A stretch of 15,596 bases of DNA from Myxococcota bacterium (GTDB lineage Bacteria > Myxococcota_C > UBA6777), in assembly GCA_023150835.1 (NCBI GenBank), contig JAKLKB010000148.1, positions 1-15,596 of the forward strand. Direction: 5' to 3'. The first letter of the stretch is position 1. Every line of letters begins with the position of its first letter. This document shows positions 7,503 through 15,596 of the stretch, one piece after another. The notes under the pieces are model-generated. The model was not told the DNA's origin and did not search any database. It saw only the letters and a program-made list of their open reading frames with translations. A program made the translations under genes and the position numbers.

Positions 7503-10500
7503 ATGCAAGAAAGGCCCACGCTCAACGTCCCTTATGAGGGATATCCGCCCTGTTCGATGGCGCAACGAAGTTTGCGCCTGTTGTTGTCTGGATGGTTTGC
7601 CTCCACGCTTTGGATCGGCGCTGCGCTGGCCGCTCCTCCGCCCACCCCCGCCCCCCCCAAAGACGCCAAAGCCCCGAAAGCCCCAAGTGCTGCGAAGATC
7701 GAACATCCCTCGATCCAAGATCCCCGCGATCGTGCGCTGACAGAGCTTTTGGCGGATCGCAAAGCTGATCAAGCGATCAAGCAGATCGAAGGGTTGTTGA
7801 AGGACAAAGCGGGACGCACGCCGCTTCGGGTGTTTTTGCTTGGACGCGCCCTGCTGCAAAAGAAACGATACGCCCAAGCCGCTGCAGCCTTTCTTGAAGT
7901 TGCGCAAAACAAAGACAAGAACAACTTTTTTGCCGAAAAAGCCGCGATGCTGGTGGCCGAAGCCCACGCCCAAGATCGGGACTTTGCCAAGGCCCAAAAG
8001 ATTTATGGGGATGCGGTGCGCCGCTTTTTGTCGCCCGCTCACCGCACGCAACTTGCGGGGATGTATCTGCGTTATGCCCAAAAATACCTCGGGCAAGCCA
8101 AAGAACAACCCAACCAACAACACACCCTCAAGCGAAAAGCCGCGACTTTTTTCAGCCGCGCCCTTGAACTCGAGCTGCCCCAAGATCAGGCCCAATCGAT
8201 CCGCCTTGCGCTCGGCCAAGTCTACCTCGACTTAAGCGACTACCAAGCGCGCAGCACCTTTGAAGAAGCCCGAAAGATCGAGAAAAAAGGCAAACTGGCA
8301 GACGCCTTCACTTTCTTTTTTGCCAAAGCCCTCGAACAGCAAAGCAATCCAACCCGAGCGCGCATCCTCTGGCAAGACTTTTTGCGCGACTTTCCGCGCT
8401 CCGAACGCGCCCCCGAAGCTCACCTCGCTCTCGCTGAAAACTACTTGCGCCTTGCCTACAGCCGCAAGCTGTTTTTGGACCTCGGGGTCGATGCCCTTCA
8501 TCGCCTCGCCAAACAGTTCCCCTCCCACAAACTGGCTCGCACCGCCCTTTATCGCGTCGGCGAAGTCTTCTTCCAACACCGCCGCTACAAAGAAGCCCAA
8601 GCCGCATTCCAGACCTTTGTCAACCAATTCGCCCGCGCAGCCGCTCCCGAAGGCGACCGCCTCATGGCCCAAGCACGCTACCACATCGCCATGTCCGCCT
8701 ATCACCAAGGCCACGAAGAAGAAAGCATCCGCAGCTTTAGCACCTTCCTCCAAGAACACCCCACCGACTCGCTTTGGCCCCAAGCCCAGCGCTTGATCAT
8801 CACGGCTCGTTATCAGATCGCTGAAAAAGCCTACAAAAAGAAGCTCTACGCCAAGGCCCGCGCCCATTACGAAGACTTCTTCAAGCAATATCCGCTCGAT
8901 GGCCGCGCTGCGATGGTGATGTGGCAACTCGCACAGATCGAAGTGGCCCAAAAACACTGGCAGCCCGCGATCGATGCTTACGCTCGCCTTCATAGCAAAT
9001 ACCCTTACGATCATTACGGCTATCGCTCGGGCTTGGAGATCGGCAAGCTCTACGAGGTCCAGATCAAAGACTACGAAAAAGCGATCAAAGCCTATGAAAA
9101 GGTCCAAGGCTGGCCCTTCCGAAGCCAAGCCCAAGCCGCCATCCAACGCCTCAAGCGCAAAGAACTCACCCTCCACACCCCCCGCATCTTCAACACCCAC
9201 GAAGAAGGCCATCTATTCGCCGAAGTACGCAACCTCAAAAAACTCAGCGTCAAGATGTACAAAGTCGACGCCGAAACCTACTTCCGAAAGATGCACCGCT
9301 TCGGTGGGATGGATGCCTTGGACATCGAACTGATCCGCCCCGACAAAGAATGGGAGATCACCCTCAAAGGCCGCCGCTACGAACAAGTCAAGCAAAAGAT
9401 CACACTTCCCGAAAAAGCTCCGATGATCGCTCTGCTGCACGTCTCAGGAGGCGGTCTCCAAGCCACCAGCATCGCCATCCGCAGCGACCTCCAGATCGTC
9501 TCGAAGATGAACCGCGAAACCATCTTTGTGTTTGCCATCGATCAACGCTTGCGCAAGCCACTCGCAGGCGTACAGCTTTTGATCAGCAGCGGCAGCAAGA
9601 TCCTTTACGAAGCCAAAACAGGCCCCGATGGTTCGTATCGTCTGCGCGATCGCAAACTCCGCAAACACACCAACCTCCACGTCCTCGCCCTTCATCAAGG
9701 CTCCGTCGCTGCAAGCCACAGCCTCTTGACGAGCCTCCCCTTTCATCCCGGCCTGACTTATGCGGGCTTGATCTACACCGATCGATCGGTGTATCTGCCG
9801 GGTGAGCGCGTCCAACTCAAAGCGATCTTGCGCGAAGTCAAACACAACCAATACAGCGTCCCCACCCGACCTTACACCCTCACCATCGCCAACCCCGACC
9901 GCCAAGAGATCTTCCGCCAGATCCTCCGCCCCAACGCGCTCGGAACCCTCCACACCCACTTCCAAAGCGACGCCAACGCTCCGCTAGGAAATTACACCGT
10001 CACGCTGCACCGCAAACGTGGCCCCACCTTTACAGGCTCCTTCGATATCCGCCATTACACACTCCCACGCTACCTGCTCTCGATCGACGCCAAACGCAAG
10101 GTCTATGTGCGCGGAGAAACGATCCAAGGCCATATCGCAGCCCGTTATGGCTTTGGTGCGCCCGCCGCCAACCAACACATCTTCTACACCTTCGCCGATC
10201 GCACTTACAAGGGAAAGACCGACGCCAAAGGCCAACTGGCTTTTACACTCCCCACCCGCGAACTCGATATCGATCGCAGCTTTTCGATGCGCGCCGAGAT
10301 CCAAGGCGAACAAGCCCATGCCAGCACGAACTTTTGGCTCCAAGGCACGCTGTTTTCGCTCTCTCTCAAGACCCTGCGCAAGATCTACGCAGCAGGCGAA
10401 CGCTTCCATCTCTCCATTACAGCGAAAGATCGGGCCGATCAGCCCTACGCTGCAAACATCCGCCTGTCTTGGGTTCGTCTCGCCCCTGAAGGTGAAAAGC

Positions 10501-13500
10501 CACTCGGACAAGCCGTTGTATCGGTCGGAAAAGATGGCAAAGGCAGCCATTCGCTGACGGTCTCACAGGGAGGCCAGATCCTTGTACGCGCCCAAACCAA
10601 CGATGCCCAAGGCCATCCGATCAGCGTCGAACATCGGCTCTACATCAGCGGCCAAGAAGACAAACAAGTCTTACGCTTGTTGAGTGATCGCGACCGCTAC
10701 TTTGTGGGCGAGACGATCCAAGTCCGTCTGCTCAGTCGCCGCACAGGTCCCGCCTTGTTGACATGGGAATCCAACGGTATCTTCAAGCACGAATTCCTGC
10801 CTGTGCTCCAAAAGGGCGAAAGACTGTTCAAATTTGAAGCTGAAGATGCGCTTGGAGCGAACTTTGCGTTCCATGTGACGCAGCTTGAGGGGATCAAGAT
10901 GCACACCGCGCACACGGTGTTTGCCCTCCAACGCTTCCTCAAAGTCCACATCACTCCCCGTCAAAAAGAGTATGCCCCCGGCCAGATCGCCGAAGTCGAG
11001 ATCCGCACCACCGATCAATCAGGAAAGCCCGTTGCTGCAGAGCTTTCGGTTGCGGCCATCGACGAGTTGTTGTTGTCGTTTTCTCCCGACACGACGCCTC
11101 GACTTGAGGATATCTTTTACAAGGCCCAACACCGCCTTGGGATGATCACCCAAGCCTCTTCGACCTTTACGTTCCGCGCTCTGAGCAAGCTGATCCCACA
11201 GACCTTGTTGTTGATGCAGCCCAACCTCGATCCTACCGCAGGCGATGGTTCGCGCCCCGAAGGCTCCGCCGCTGCCACAAGCAACGGCTACTACCAGCGG
11301 CGGGGTTCCTATGGGCAAAACGCATACGGTGGATTGCGCAGCCGTCGCTACCGTCGTTATCGCCGCTACCCAAGCTACCAACAGCGCTTCATGCCTCGCC
11401 AAAGCGCCTACAACAAACAGATCCTCAACAACGAGATCCAACGCCCCCAAGCCTTTGAACTGAACAGCATCAACGTCCAAGGCCGCGTCAGCCGCCCTGA
11501 TACGTCCGTCCTCACAGGCAAAGATGGACAGATGCAGACCGATCAGATGCGCCAACGCTTTGCATCGACCGCGTATTGGCAAGCAGCGCTACACACCGAT
11601 CAAACGGGCCGGCTGGTGATCAAGATGCCGCTGCCCGAAAACACGACGACTTGGCGGATCATCGCACGAGGCATCGCAAAGCCCCTGTTGGTGGGCCAAG
11701 GCGAAGGCCGCTTGACCGTCCGAAAAGAGGTCTTTGGTGAACTCAAGCTGCCGCTCACCCTGACCGAAGGCGACCGCTTCCAACCCCGCGCCGTCCTGCA
11801 CAACCAAAGCCAACAAGATGTACACGTCCGCGCCACGCTCGCCCTACAAGCCCTCGGACAGATCCGCACCGTCACACTCAAGATGCCCGCAGGAACCAGC
11901 AAAGAAGTGTTCTTTGGTGAAGTCTCCACCGACGGCGCAGGCGACAAAGAGCTTCAAGCCACGCTCACCGTGATCGGTGTCCTCGGCGATCAACCCTTTG
12001 AACTGCCCAAGGCTGTCACCCCGCACAAGCGTTGGAGAGATGCTTCGGCCCAAATGCTGCGCATCATCCCTCAAGGTGTCGAAGTGACGACAGGTGCGGC
12101 GGGGATCTTGAGCGAACGCACCACACACGCACTCCAACTCCCCGCCGATGGGGATCTGCGTCATATCCGTTTCCAGATCCGCTTTGGAACACATACCCCC
12201 GCTTGGTTGTTGCACATCGCAGAAAAGCAGCCTTCCGCTGCGGGTGTGCCGGGTCTGTTGCTGCTGCGCGCTGTCAGCCTCGCCGCTGCGCTGCGTTATC
12301 TGGACGCCCAACAACAAGGCAACACTCCGCAAAGCCTCCGCCTTCGCGCACAACTCGAACAGCTTTTCCGCGCCTTGCTGCCTCGCCAATACAGCAACGG
12401 TGGATGGGGCTTTACAGACAACACCGCCTCTTCCTTTTACAGCGCCCTTGCCTACATCACCCTCCAAGAAGCCGCGCAGAAGAAGTGGGTGCAGTTCGAT
12501 CTGTCCGATCCGCTGCGCAAAGTCTTGCAGTATCTCCAAAATGACGCCTTACCCAGTACCAACGACGACTTCAACAAACTGGTGATCCTCTACGCGATGG
12601 CCCACGCAAACACCGACGCAAGCACGCTGTTCACTTACATCAACCAGTTCTTGCGCCGCCGCAGCCGTCTGTCCTTGCGCAACTTGGCCTCGTTGAGCCT
12701 GTTGCTCGCTAAGCTCGAACGCTTCGATCTTTGTGCGCAACTGATCGCCCCGATCGCAGCGAAGATGCGTGCTGCACAAAAGCCCCTTGCGCCTCGGCAC
12801 TCGTCGCTCTATCCGATCCGCCCGATTTACGGGGTCGCGCTGTATGACGTGGGGCTTGCGATCGAAGCGCTTTCGCTGATCGCTCCAACTCACGCAGCGC
12901 TCGAAGAAGGCGTGCGTTGGTTGCTCGGCCAGCGGCGCGGTCGCGGGTGGGCCTCGATGTATGCCACCACCCAAGCCATACGCGCTTTGTTCGCGTATTA
13001 CCAACACTTCCCTGCCCAGACCAAGCCAACCCGCGTGGCGATCCACCTCAACGGTAAGCTCTGGAAAGAAGTCACCCTCTCTCAAGATGTCCCCGCCCAA
13101 ACCCTCAAAGCCTTCCACCTCCCCAACCAAGGCCGAGTCCACGTCTCCTTGGTTCCCGAAGGCAACGCCAAGCTGCATTATGCCGCGCAGCTTTCGGGCT
13201 TTACCACCAAGCCTGACGCCTCGCTTTACAAGGGTGCCTACCGGATCAACCGCTATGTCACCGCCGCTCCCTTGCAGATCGATGGCCGCACCATCACCAG
13301 CGGATTTGGGGTCTTGGCCTACGGGACCTTCAAGCCTTGGCGACAGGCCGTCCAAGAACTGCCTTGGGCCGAGACCGCCAACGTCCAGATCGATATCTAT
13401 CGACGTTCGGGAGAAAACGAAGAGATCATCCTCGAAGAAGCCTTGCCGGGTGGGGCGTATGTGTCTCCTGCTTCGATCAAGTTGAGCGACGGGCATTACA

Positions 13501-15431
13501 GCATCGAACGCGGTAAGATCCGTTTCTTCCTCTACCCAAGCAGCGGCAGACATCACGCGATCCACTACCAACTCAGCGGCATCCATCCCGGGCAATTCCA
13601 CCAAGGACACACCAGCGTCCGCAGCTTCGCCATCCCCCAACGCCTCAGCCTTGGCCGACCATCGAAACTCACGATCCTTTCACAAGGACAGCAACCCAGC
13701 ACCCAACGGCGTCTGACGCCCGATGAAGATTACACTATCGGAATGCTGCACTTTTCCGCTGGACGCCTCGAAGCTGCCGAAAAGCACTTGCGCCCGTTAC
13801 TGGAACGCTACACGCTCAACGCTTATCCGCTCAAACACACCGCACGCGCTTTGCTTTCGATCGCCCTCAAGCGTGGGCCCAACCACGCCTTGATCAAAAG
13901 CTTCGAGATCCTCAAAGACCGCTTCCCCGATACCGAACTGTCCTTCGCAGAGATCCTCCAAGTCGGCCACACCTACGCCGAACAAGGCGAATACGAGCGC
14001 GCTTTCATGGTCTTCCAAGCCACCCTCGCCGCCCTCTTCCTCCAAGAGATCAAAGTCGCCAAGACCCTCGAAGAAGAAGGCGAGTTTGCGGCAGCTTCGA
14101 GCTTTATCGAGTCGCTGTGGCGGCGTTATCCCGATCTGCGCGTGGTCCAAGAAACCTTTTATGCACTCGCCCAATCGGTCTATCAGTTCGCCGAAAAGTG
14201 CAAGTCCAAACCGCTCCCCGTCCAACGGCATTGGCTGCAACAAGCCGAACAACTGTTCGCACGATTTGTCTGGATGTATCCGACCCATCCCTCGGCAGAT
14301 ATCGCAGCTTATTCACGCGCAAACATCCTGATGGAACAAGAACAGCGCCCCGCCGCCATCCGCTACCTCAAGCACATCACCCAGCGCTATCCCCAAAGCA
14401 CACGCCTCGCAGGGATGCACTACCTCCAAGCCTACGCGCATTATCTCGAACTCCAGTACACCCCCGCTCTCCAACTCCTCCAGCGCGTCAGCCAAGAACA
14501 CTACCCCGACGGCAAAGGCAGCACCCAAAAAAGCGTGGACCGTTTCCTCGCTCGCTACTTGATCGCCCAGATCTACCACGCGCAACAACAATACAAACAA
14601 GCCCTTGTCTGGTATCGAAAGATCCAAACCCAATTCCCCGACGCCGACGCCCAATCCCGCTATCTCTCCCAGATCCAACTCCGCTTGCCCGAAGTGACGA
14701 CCCTCACCCCCAACAAACCGCCCCGCCTCCAGATCAAACACCAAAATGTCCAACAAGCCACGCTGCTTGCCTATTATGTGGATCTGATGAAGCTCTACTT
14801 GCTCAAAAAAGACCTCAGCACCGTGACACGCATCAACCTCGCAGGCATCCGACCCACGTTCCAAAAGCAGATCCAACTCGGCACCAACGAAGAATTCGCC
14901 CTGCGCACCACGTCCATCGATCTCCCCCTAACTCGCCTCGGCGCTTATCTGCTCGTCCTCAAATCCAAAGACCGCGAAGTCTCCGGCATCGTCCTTCGTA
15001 GCTCCCTGCATCTCGATGTCCAACAAGACCCCAGCGACGGGCGTGTGACACTCCACCTCCAAAAAGACACCTCCCTCGCTCCCGTCCCCAAAGCCCTGAC
15101 TCGCGTCGTGGGAAGCACAGACGGGCAGATCCGCAGCGGTCGCACCGATCTACGCGGTATCTACACCGTCGAAGGTGTGCGCGGACTCGCCACCATCATC
15201 GCGCAATATGGCGATGAATACGCCTTCTTCCGTGGAAAACAATTCCTAGGACAACCCACCTCCTCCCAAACCACCTCCCCCTACGCCCCCACACCAACCG
15301 CCGCTCCTCGCAGCAAGTTCGATGCGCTCGAAAACGTCCGTAGTGGCAACTGGATGCTTCAGAAAAAAGGACGCATCCAACTCGATCGGCTCTATCAACA
15401 AGAACAACGCGGCGTTCAACTCAAGTTCTAA
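7503..15431 (+). CDS. Giant secreted alpha-2-macroglobulin-like protein with TPR repeats at both ends
   Basis: A 2642-residue exported protein. ATG 7503 follows AAGGAG by 6 bases. The signal peptide is unusual in having 18 residues before MAQRSLRLLLSGWFASTLW, with likely cleavage after ALA at residue 43. A Pro/Ala/Lys linker is followed by TPR-like helical repeats (about 60-550), MG-type beta domains (about 555-750), and an MG2-like start YTDRSVYLPGERV (758-770). The bait-region-domain motif EYAPGQIAEVEI (from 1156) leads to LSVAAIDELL. An Arg/Tyr-rich insert (about 1263-1306) precedes the A2M-domain motif AYWQAAL...TTWRI (W1384). A helical TED-like domain (about 1568-1850) has GGWGF (1633-1637) and W1816 but no CxEQ thioester; the mature protein has only two cysteines. 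An MG10-like domain, a second TPR block (about 2070-2400) and a second MG pair (about 2407-2575) complete it. Known bacterial relatives are thought to trap proteases or guard the envelope; here the role is inferred. No pbpC partner is adjacent in view, and no lipobox or C-terminal anchor is visible. Confidence 0.9.
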   Translation: MQERPTLNVPYEGYPPCSMAQRSLRLLLSGWFASTLWIGAALAAPPPTPAPPKDAKAPKAPSAAKIEHPSIQDPRDRALTELLADRKADQAIKQIEGLLKDKAGRTPLRVFLLGRALLQKKRYAQAAAAFLEVAQNKDKNNFFAEKAAMLVAEAHAQDRDFAKAQKIYGDAVRRFLSPAHRTQLAGMYLRYAQKYLGQAKEQPNQQHTLKRKAATFFSRALELELPQDQAQSIRLALGQVYLDLSDYQARSTFEEARKIEKKGKLADAFTFFFAKALEQQSNPTRARILWQDFLRDFPRSERAPEAHLALAENYLRLAYSRKLFLDLGVDALHRLAKQFPSHKLARTALYRVGEVFFQHRRYKEAQAAFQTFVNQFARAAAPEGDRLMAQARYHIAMSAYHQGHEEESIRSFSTFLQEHPTDSLWPQAQRLIITARYQIAEKAYKKKLYAKARAHYEDFFKQYPLDGRAAMVMWQLAQIEVAQKHWQPAIDAYARLHSKYPYDHYGYRSGLEIGKLYEVQIKDYEKAIKAYEKVQGWPFRSQAQAAIQRLKRKELTLHTPRIFNTHEEGHLFAEVRNLKKLSVKMYKVDAETYFRKMHRFGGMDALDIELIRPDKEWEITLKGRRYEQVKQKITLPEKAPMIALLHVSGGGLQATSIAIRSDLQIVSKMNRETIFVFAIDQRLRKPLAGVQLLISSGSKILYEAKTGPDGSYRLRDRKLRKHTNLHVLALHQGSVAASHSLLTSLPFHPGLTYAGLIYTDRSVYLPGERVQLKAILREVKHNQYSVPTRPYTLTIANPDRQEIFRQILRPNALGTLHTHFQSDANAPLGNYTVTLHRKRGPTFTGSFDIRHYTLPRYLLSIDAKRKVYVRGETIQGHIAARYGFGAPAANQHIFYTFADRTYKGKTDAKGQLAFTLPTRELDIDRSFSMRAEIQGEQAHASTNFWLQGTLFSLSLKTLRKIYAAGERFHLSITAKDRADQPYAANIRLSWVRLAPEGEKPLGQAVVSVGKDGKGSHSLTVSQGGQILVRAQTNDAQGHPISVEHRLYISGQEDKQVLRLLSDRDRYFVGETIQVRLLSRRTGPALLTWESNGIFKHEFLPVLQKGERLFKFEAEDALGANFAFHVTQLEGIKMHTAHTVFALQRFLKVHITPRQKEYAPGQIAEVEIRTTDQSGKPVAAELSVAAIDELLLSFSPDTTPRLEDIFYKAQHRLGMITQASSTFTFRALSKLIPQTLLLMQPNLDPTAGDGSRPEGSAAATSNGYYQRRGSYGQNAYGGLRSRRYRRYRRYPSYQQRFMPRQSAYNKQILNNEIQRPQAFELNSINVQGRVSRPDTSVLTGKDGQMQTDQMRQRFASTAYWQAALHTDQTGRLVIKMPLPENTTTWRIIARGIAKPLLVGQGEGRLTVRKEVFGELKLPLTLTEGDRFQPRAVLHNQSQQDVHVRATLALQALGQIRTVTLKMPAGTSKEVFFGEVSTDGAGDKELQATLTVIGVLGDQPFELPKAVTPHKRWRDASAQMLRIIPQGVEVTTGAAGILSERTTHALQLPADGDLRHIRFQIRFGTHTPAWLLHIAEKQPSAAGVPGLLLLRAVSLAAALRYLDAQQQGNTPQSLRLRAQLEQLFRALLPRQYSNGGWGFTDNTASSFYSALAYITLQEAAQKKWVQFDLSDPLRKVLQYLQNDALPSTNDDFNKLVILYAMAHANTDASTLFTYINQFLRRRSRLSLRNLASLSLLLAKLERFDLCAQLIAPIAAKMRAAQKPLAPRHSSLYPIRPIYGVALYDVGLAIEALSLIAPTHAALEEGVRWLLGQRRGRGWASMYATTQAIRALFAYYQHFPAQTKPTRVAIHLNGKLWKEVTLSQDVPAQTLKAFHLPNQGRVHVSLVPEGNAKLHYAAQLSGFTTKPDASLYKGAYRINRYVTAAPLQIDGRTITSGFGVLAYGTFKPWRQAVQELPWAETANVQIDIYRRSGENEEIILEEALPGGAYVSPASIKLSDGHYSIERGKIRFFLYPSSGRHHAIHYQLSGIHPGQFHQGHTSVRSFAIPQRLSLGRPSKLTILSQGQQPSTQRRLTPDEDYTIGMLHFSAGRLEAAEKHLRPLLERYTLNAYPLKHTARALLSIALKRGPNHALIKSFEILKDRFPDTELSFAEILQVGHTYAEQGEYERAFMVFQATLAALFLQEIKVAKTLEEEGEFAAASSFIESLWRRYPDLRVVQETFYALAQSVYQFAEKCKSKPLPVQRHWLQQAEQLFARFVWMYPTHPSADIAAYSRANILMEQEQRPAAIRYLKHITQRYPQSTRLAGMHYLQAYAHYLELQYTPALQLLQRVSQEHYPDGKGSTQKSVDRFLARYLIAQIYHAQQQYKQALVWYRKIQTQFPDADAQSRYLSQIQLRLPEVTTLTPNKPPRLQIKHQNVQQATLLAYYVDLMKLYLLKKDLSTVTRINLAGIRPTFQKQIQLGTNEEFALRTTSIDLPLTRLGAYLLVLKSKDREVSGIVLRSSLHLDVQQDPSDGRVTLHLQKDTSLAPVPKALTRVVGSTDGQIRSGRTDLRGIYTVEGVRGLATIIAQYGDEYAFFRGKQFLGQPTSSQTTSPYAPTPTAAPRSKFDALENVRSGNWMLQKKGRIQLDRLYQQEQRGVQLKF

Positions 15432-15460
15432 TCCGTAGCCGCTCGGCTGGGGGAAGTTGC

Positions 15461-15473
15461 GGGGTTCCACCCC
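15461..15473 (+). terminator. GGGGT/ACCCC hairpin after the giant gene
   Basis: GGGGT (15461-15465) pairs with ACCCC (15469-15473) around TCC, 30 bases after the stop codon. It shares GGGGTTCCACCCCA with the hairpin after eno. No T-run follows, so termination is plausible rather than shown. Confidence 0.4.
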
Positions 15474-15511
15474 ATACGCGCTAGGTGAAGCCAAGGAAAG
15501 CCCCCCACCCC
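15470..15511 (-). repeat. Dispersed intergenic repeat, right copy, inverted
   Basis: The reverse complement matches 117-158 at 38 of 42 bases, including GGGGTGGGGGGCTTTCCT and GCTTCACCTA. An 11-base string, GGGGGAAGTTG, beside it (15449-15459) also occurs in direct orientation at 3-13. The two ends of the window therefore carry related intergenic elements. Confidence 0.6.
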
Positions 15512-15531
15512 AGCCCCACTTGGACCAACTC

Positions 15532-15596
15532 ATGCCATTCGTTTGCGATCATCCTTCCTACAATATCCGTCAAAAGCGTATCCATAAGCGTCGATG
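15532..15596 (+). CDS. Possible start of a further gene, cut by the window edge
   Basis: ATG 15532 opens a frame that continues to the window end (MPFVCDHPSYNIRQKRIHKR...). There is no Shine-Dalgarno sequence before it and too little sequence to recognise a family. Another ATG occupies the last three bases. This may be non-coding. Confidence 0.15.
   Translation, partial: MPFVCDHPSYNIRQKRIHKRR

Noticed and set aside
7545-7560. Lipoprotein signal in the giant protein (Cys17)
   Set aside because: The cysteine lies before the hydrophobic segment, not after it, so it cannot be a lipobox.

Overview
The window looks like a bacterial chromosome segment of moderately high GC, from a Gram-negative lineage with large genomes. 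Three intact protein genes are recognisable, all on the + strand: metH (cobalamin-dependent methionine synthase), eno (enolase) and a giant secreted alpha-2-macroglobulin-like protein of about 2642 residues with TPR repeats at both ends. A fourth, 264-residue gene is unrecognised. Long TPR/MG-domain proteins of this kind make me think of Myxococcota or relatives, but that is an inference with low confidence.

Layout. Positions 1-410: non-coding, with GGGG/CCCC hairpin repeats and a G-poor leader. 411-4106: metH. 4107-4307: spacer with a perfect 8-bp stem hairpin and a decayed copy of a palindromic repeat. 4308-5579: eno with a near-perfect ribosome binding site. 5580-6116: terminator-like hairpins, then a 43-bp tandem repeat array interrupted by a 112-bp miniature element. 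6117-6911: unrecognised helical protein. 6911-7301: four exact-length 96-bp tandem units, each carrying a 78-bp member of the same miniature-element family. 7302-7502: leader of the giant gene. 7503-15431: the alpha-2-macroglobulin-like gene. 15432-15596: hairpin and an inverted copy of the repeat found at 117-158.

How the genes relate. MetH and Eno are cytosolic housekeeping enzymes. The giant protein carries a Sec-type signal peptide and should act in the periplasm or at the cell surface. Each gene is separated by about 200 bp or more of hairpin-bearing spacer and has its own ribosome binding site, so I see no compact operon. The most interesting material is (i) the miniature element family, where one copy sits inside a 43-bp repeat with a clean TCA target duplication and another has been tandemly amplified through a 7-bp direct repeat; (ii) the giant protein, which lacks the thioester motif, has an Arg/Tyr-rich insert where a protease bait would lie, and repeats its TPR-MG module at both ends; and (iii) a strong codon-context rule shared by the genes, in which Lys/Glu/Gln codons end in G almost only before codons beginning with AT.
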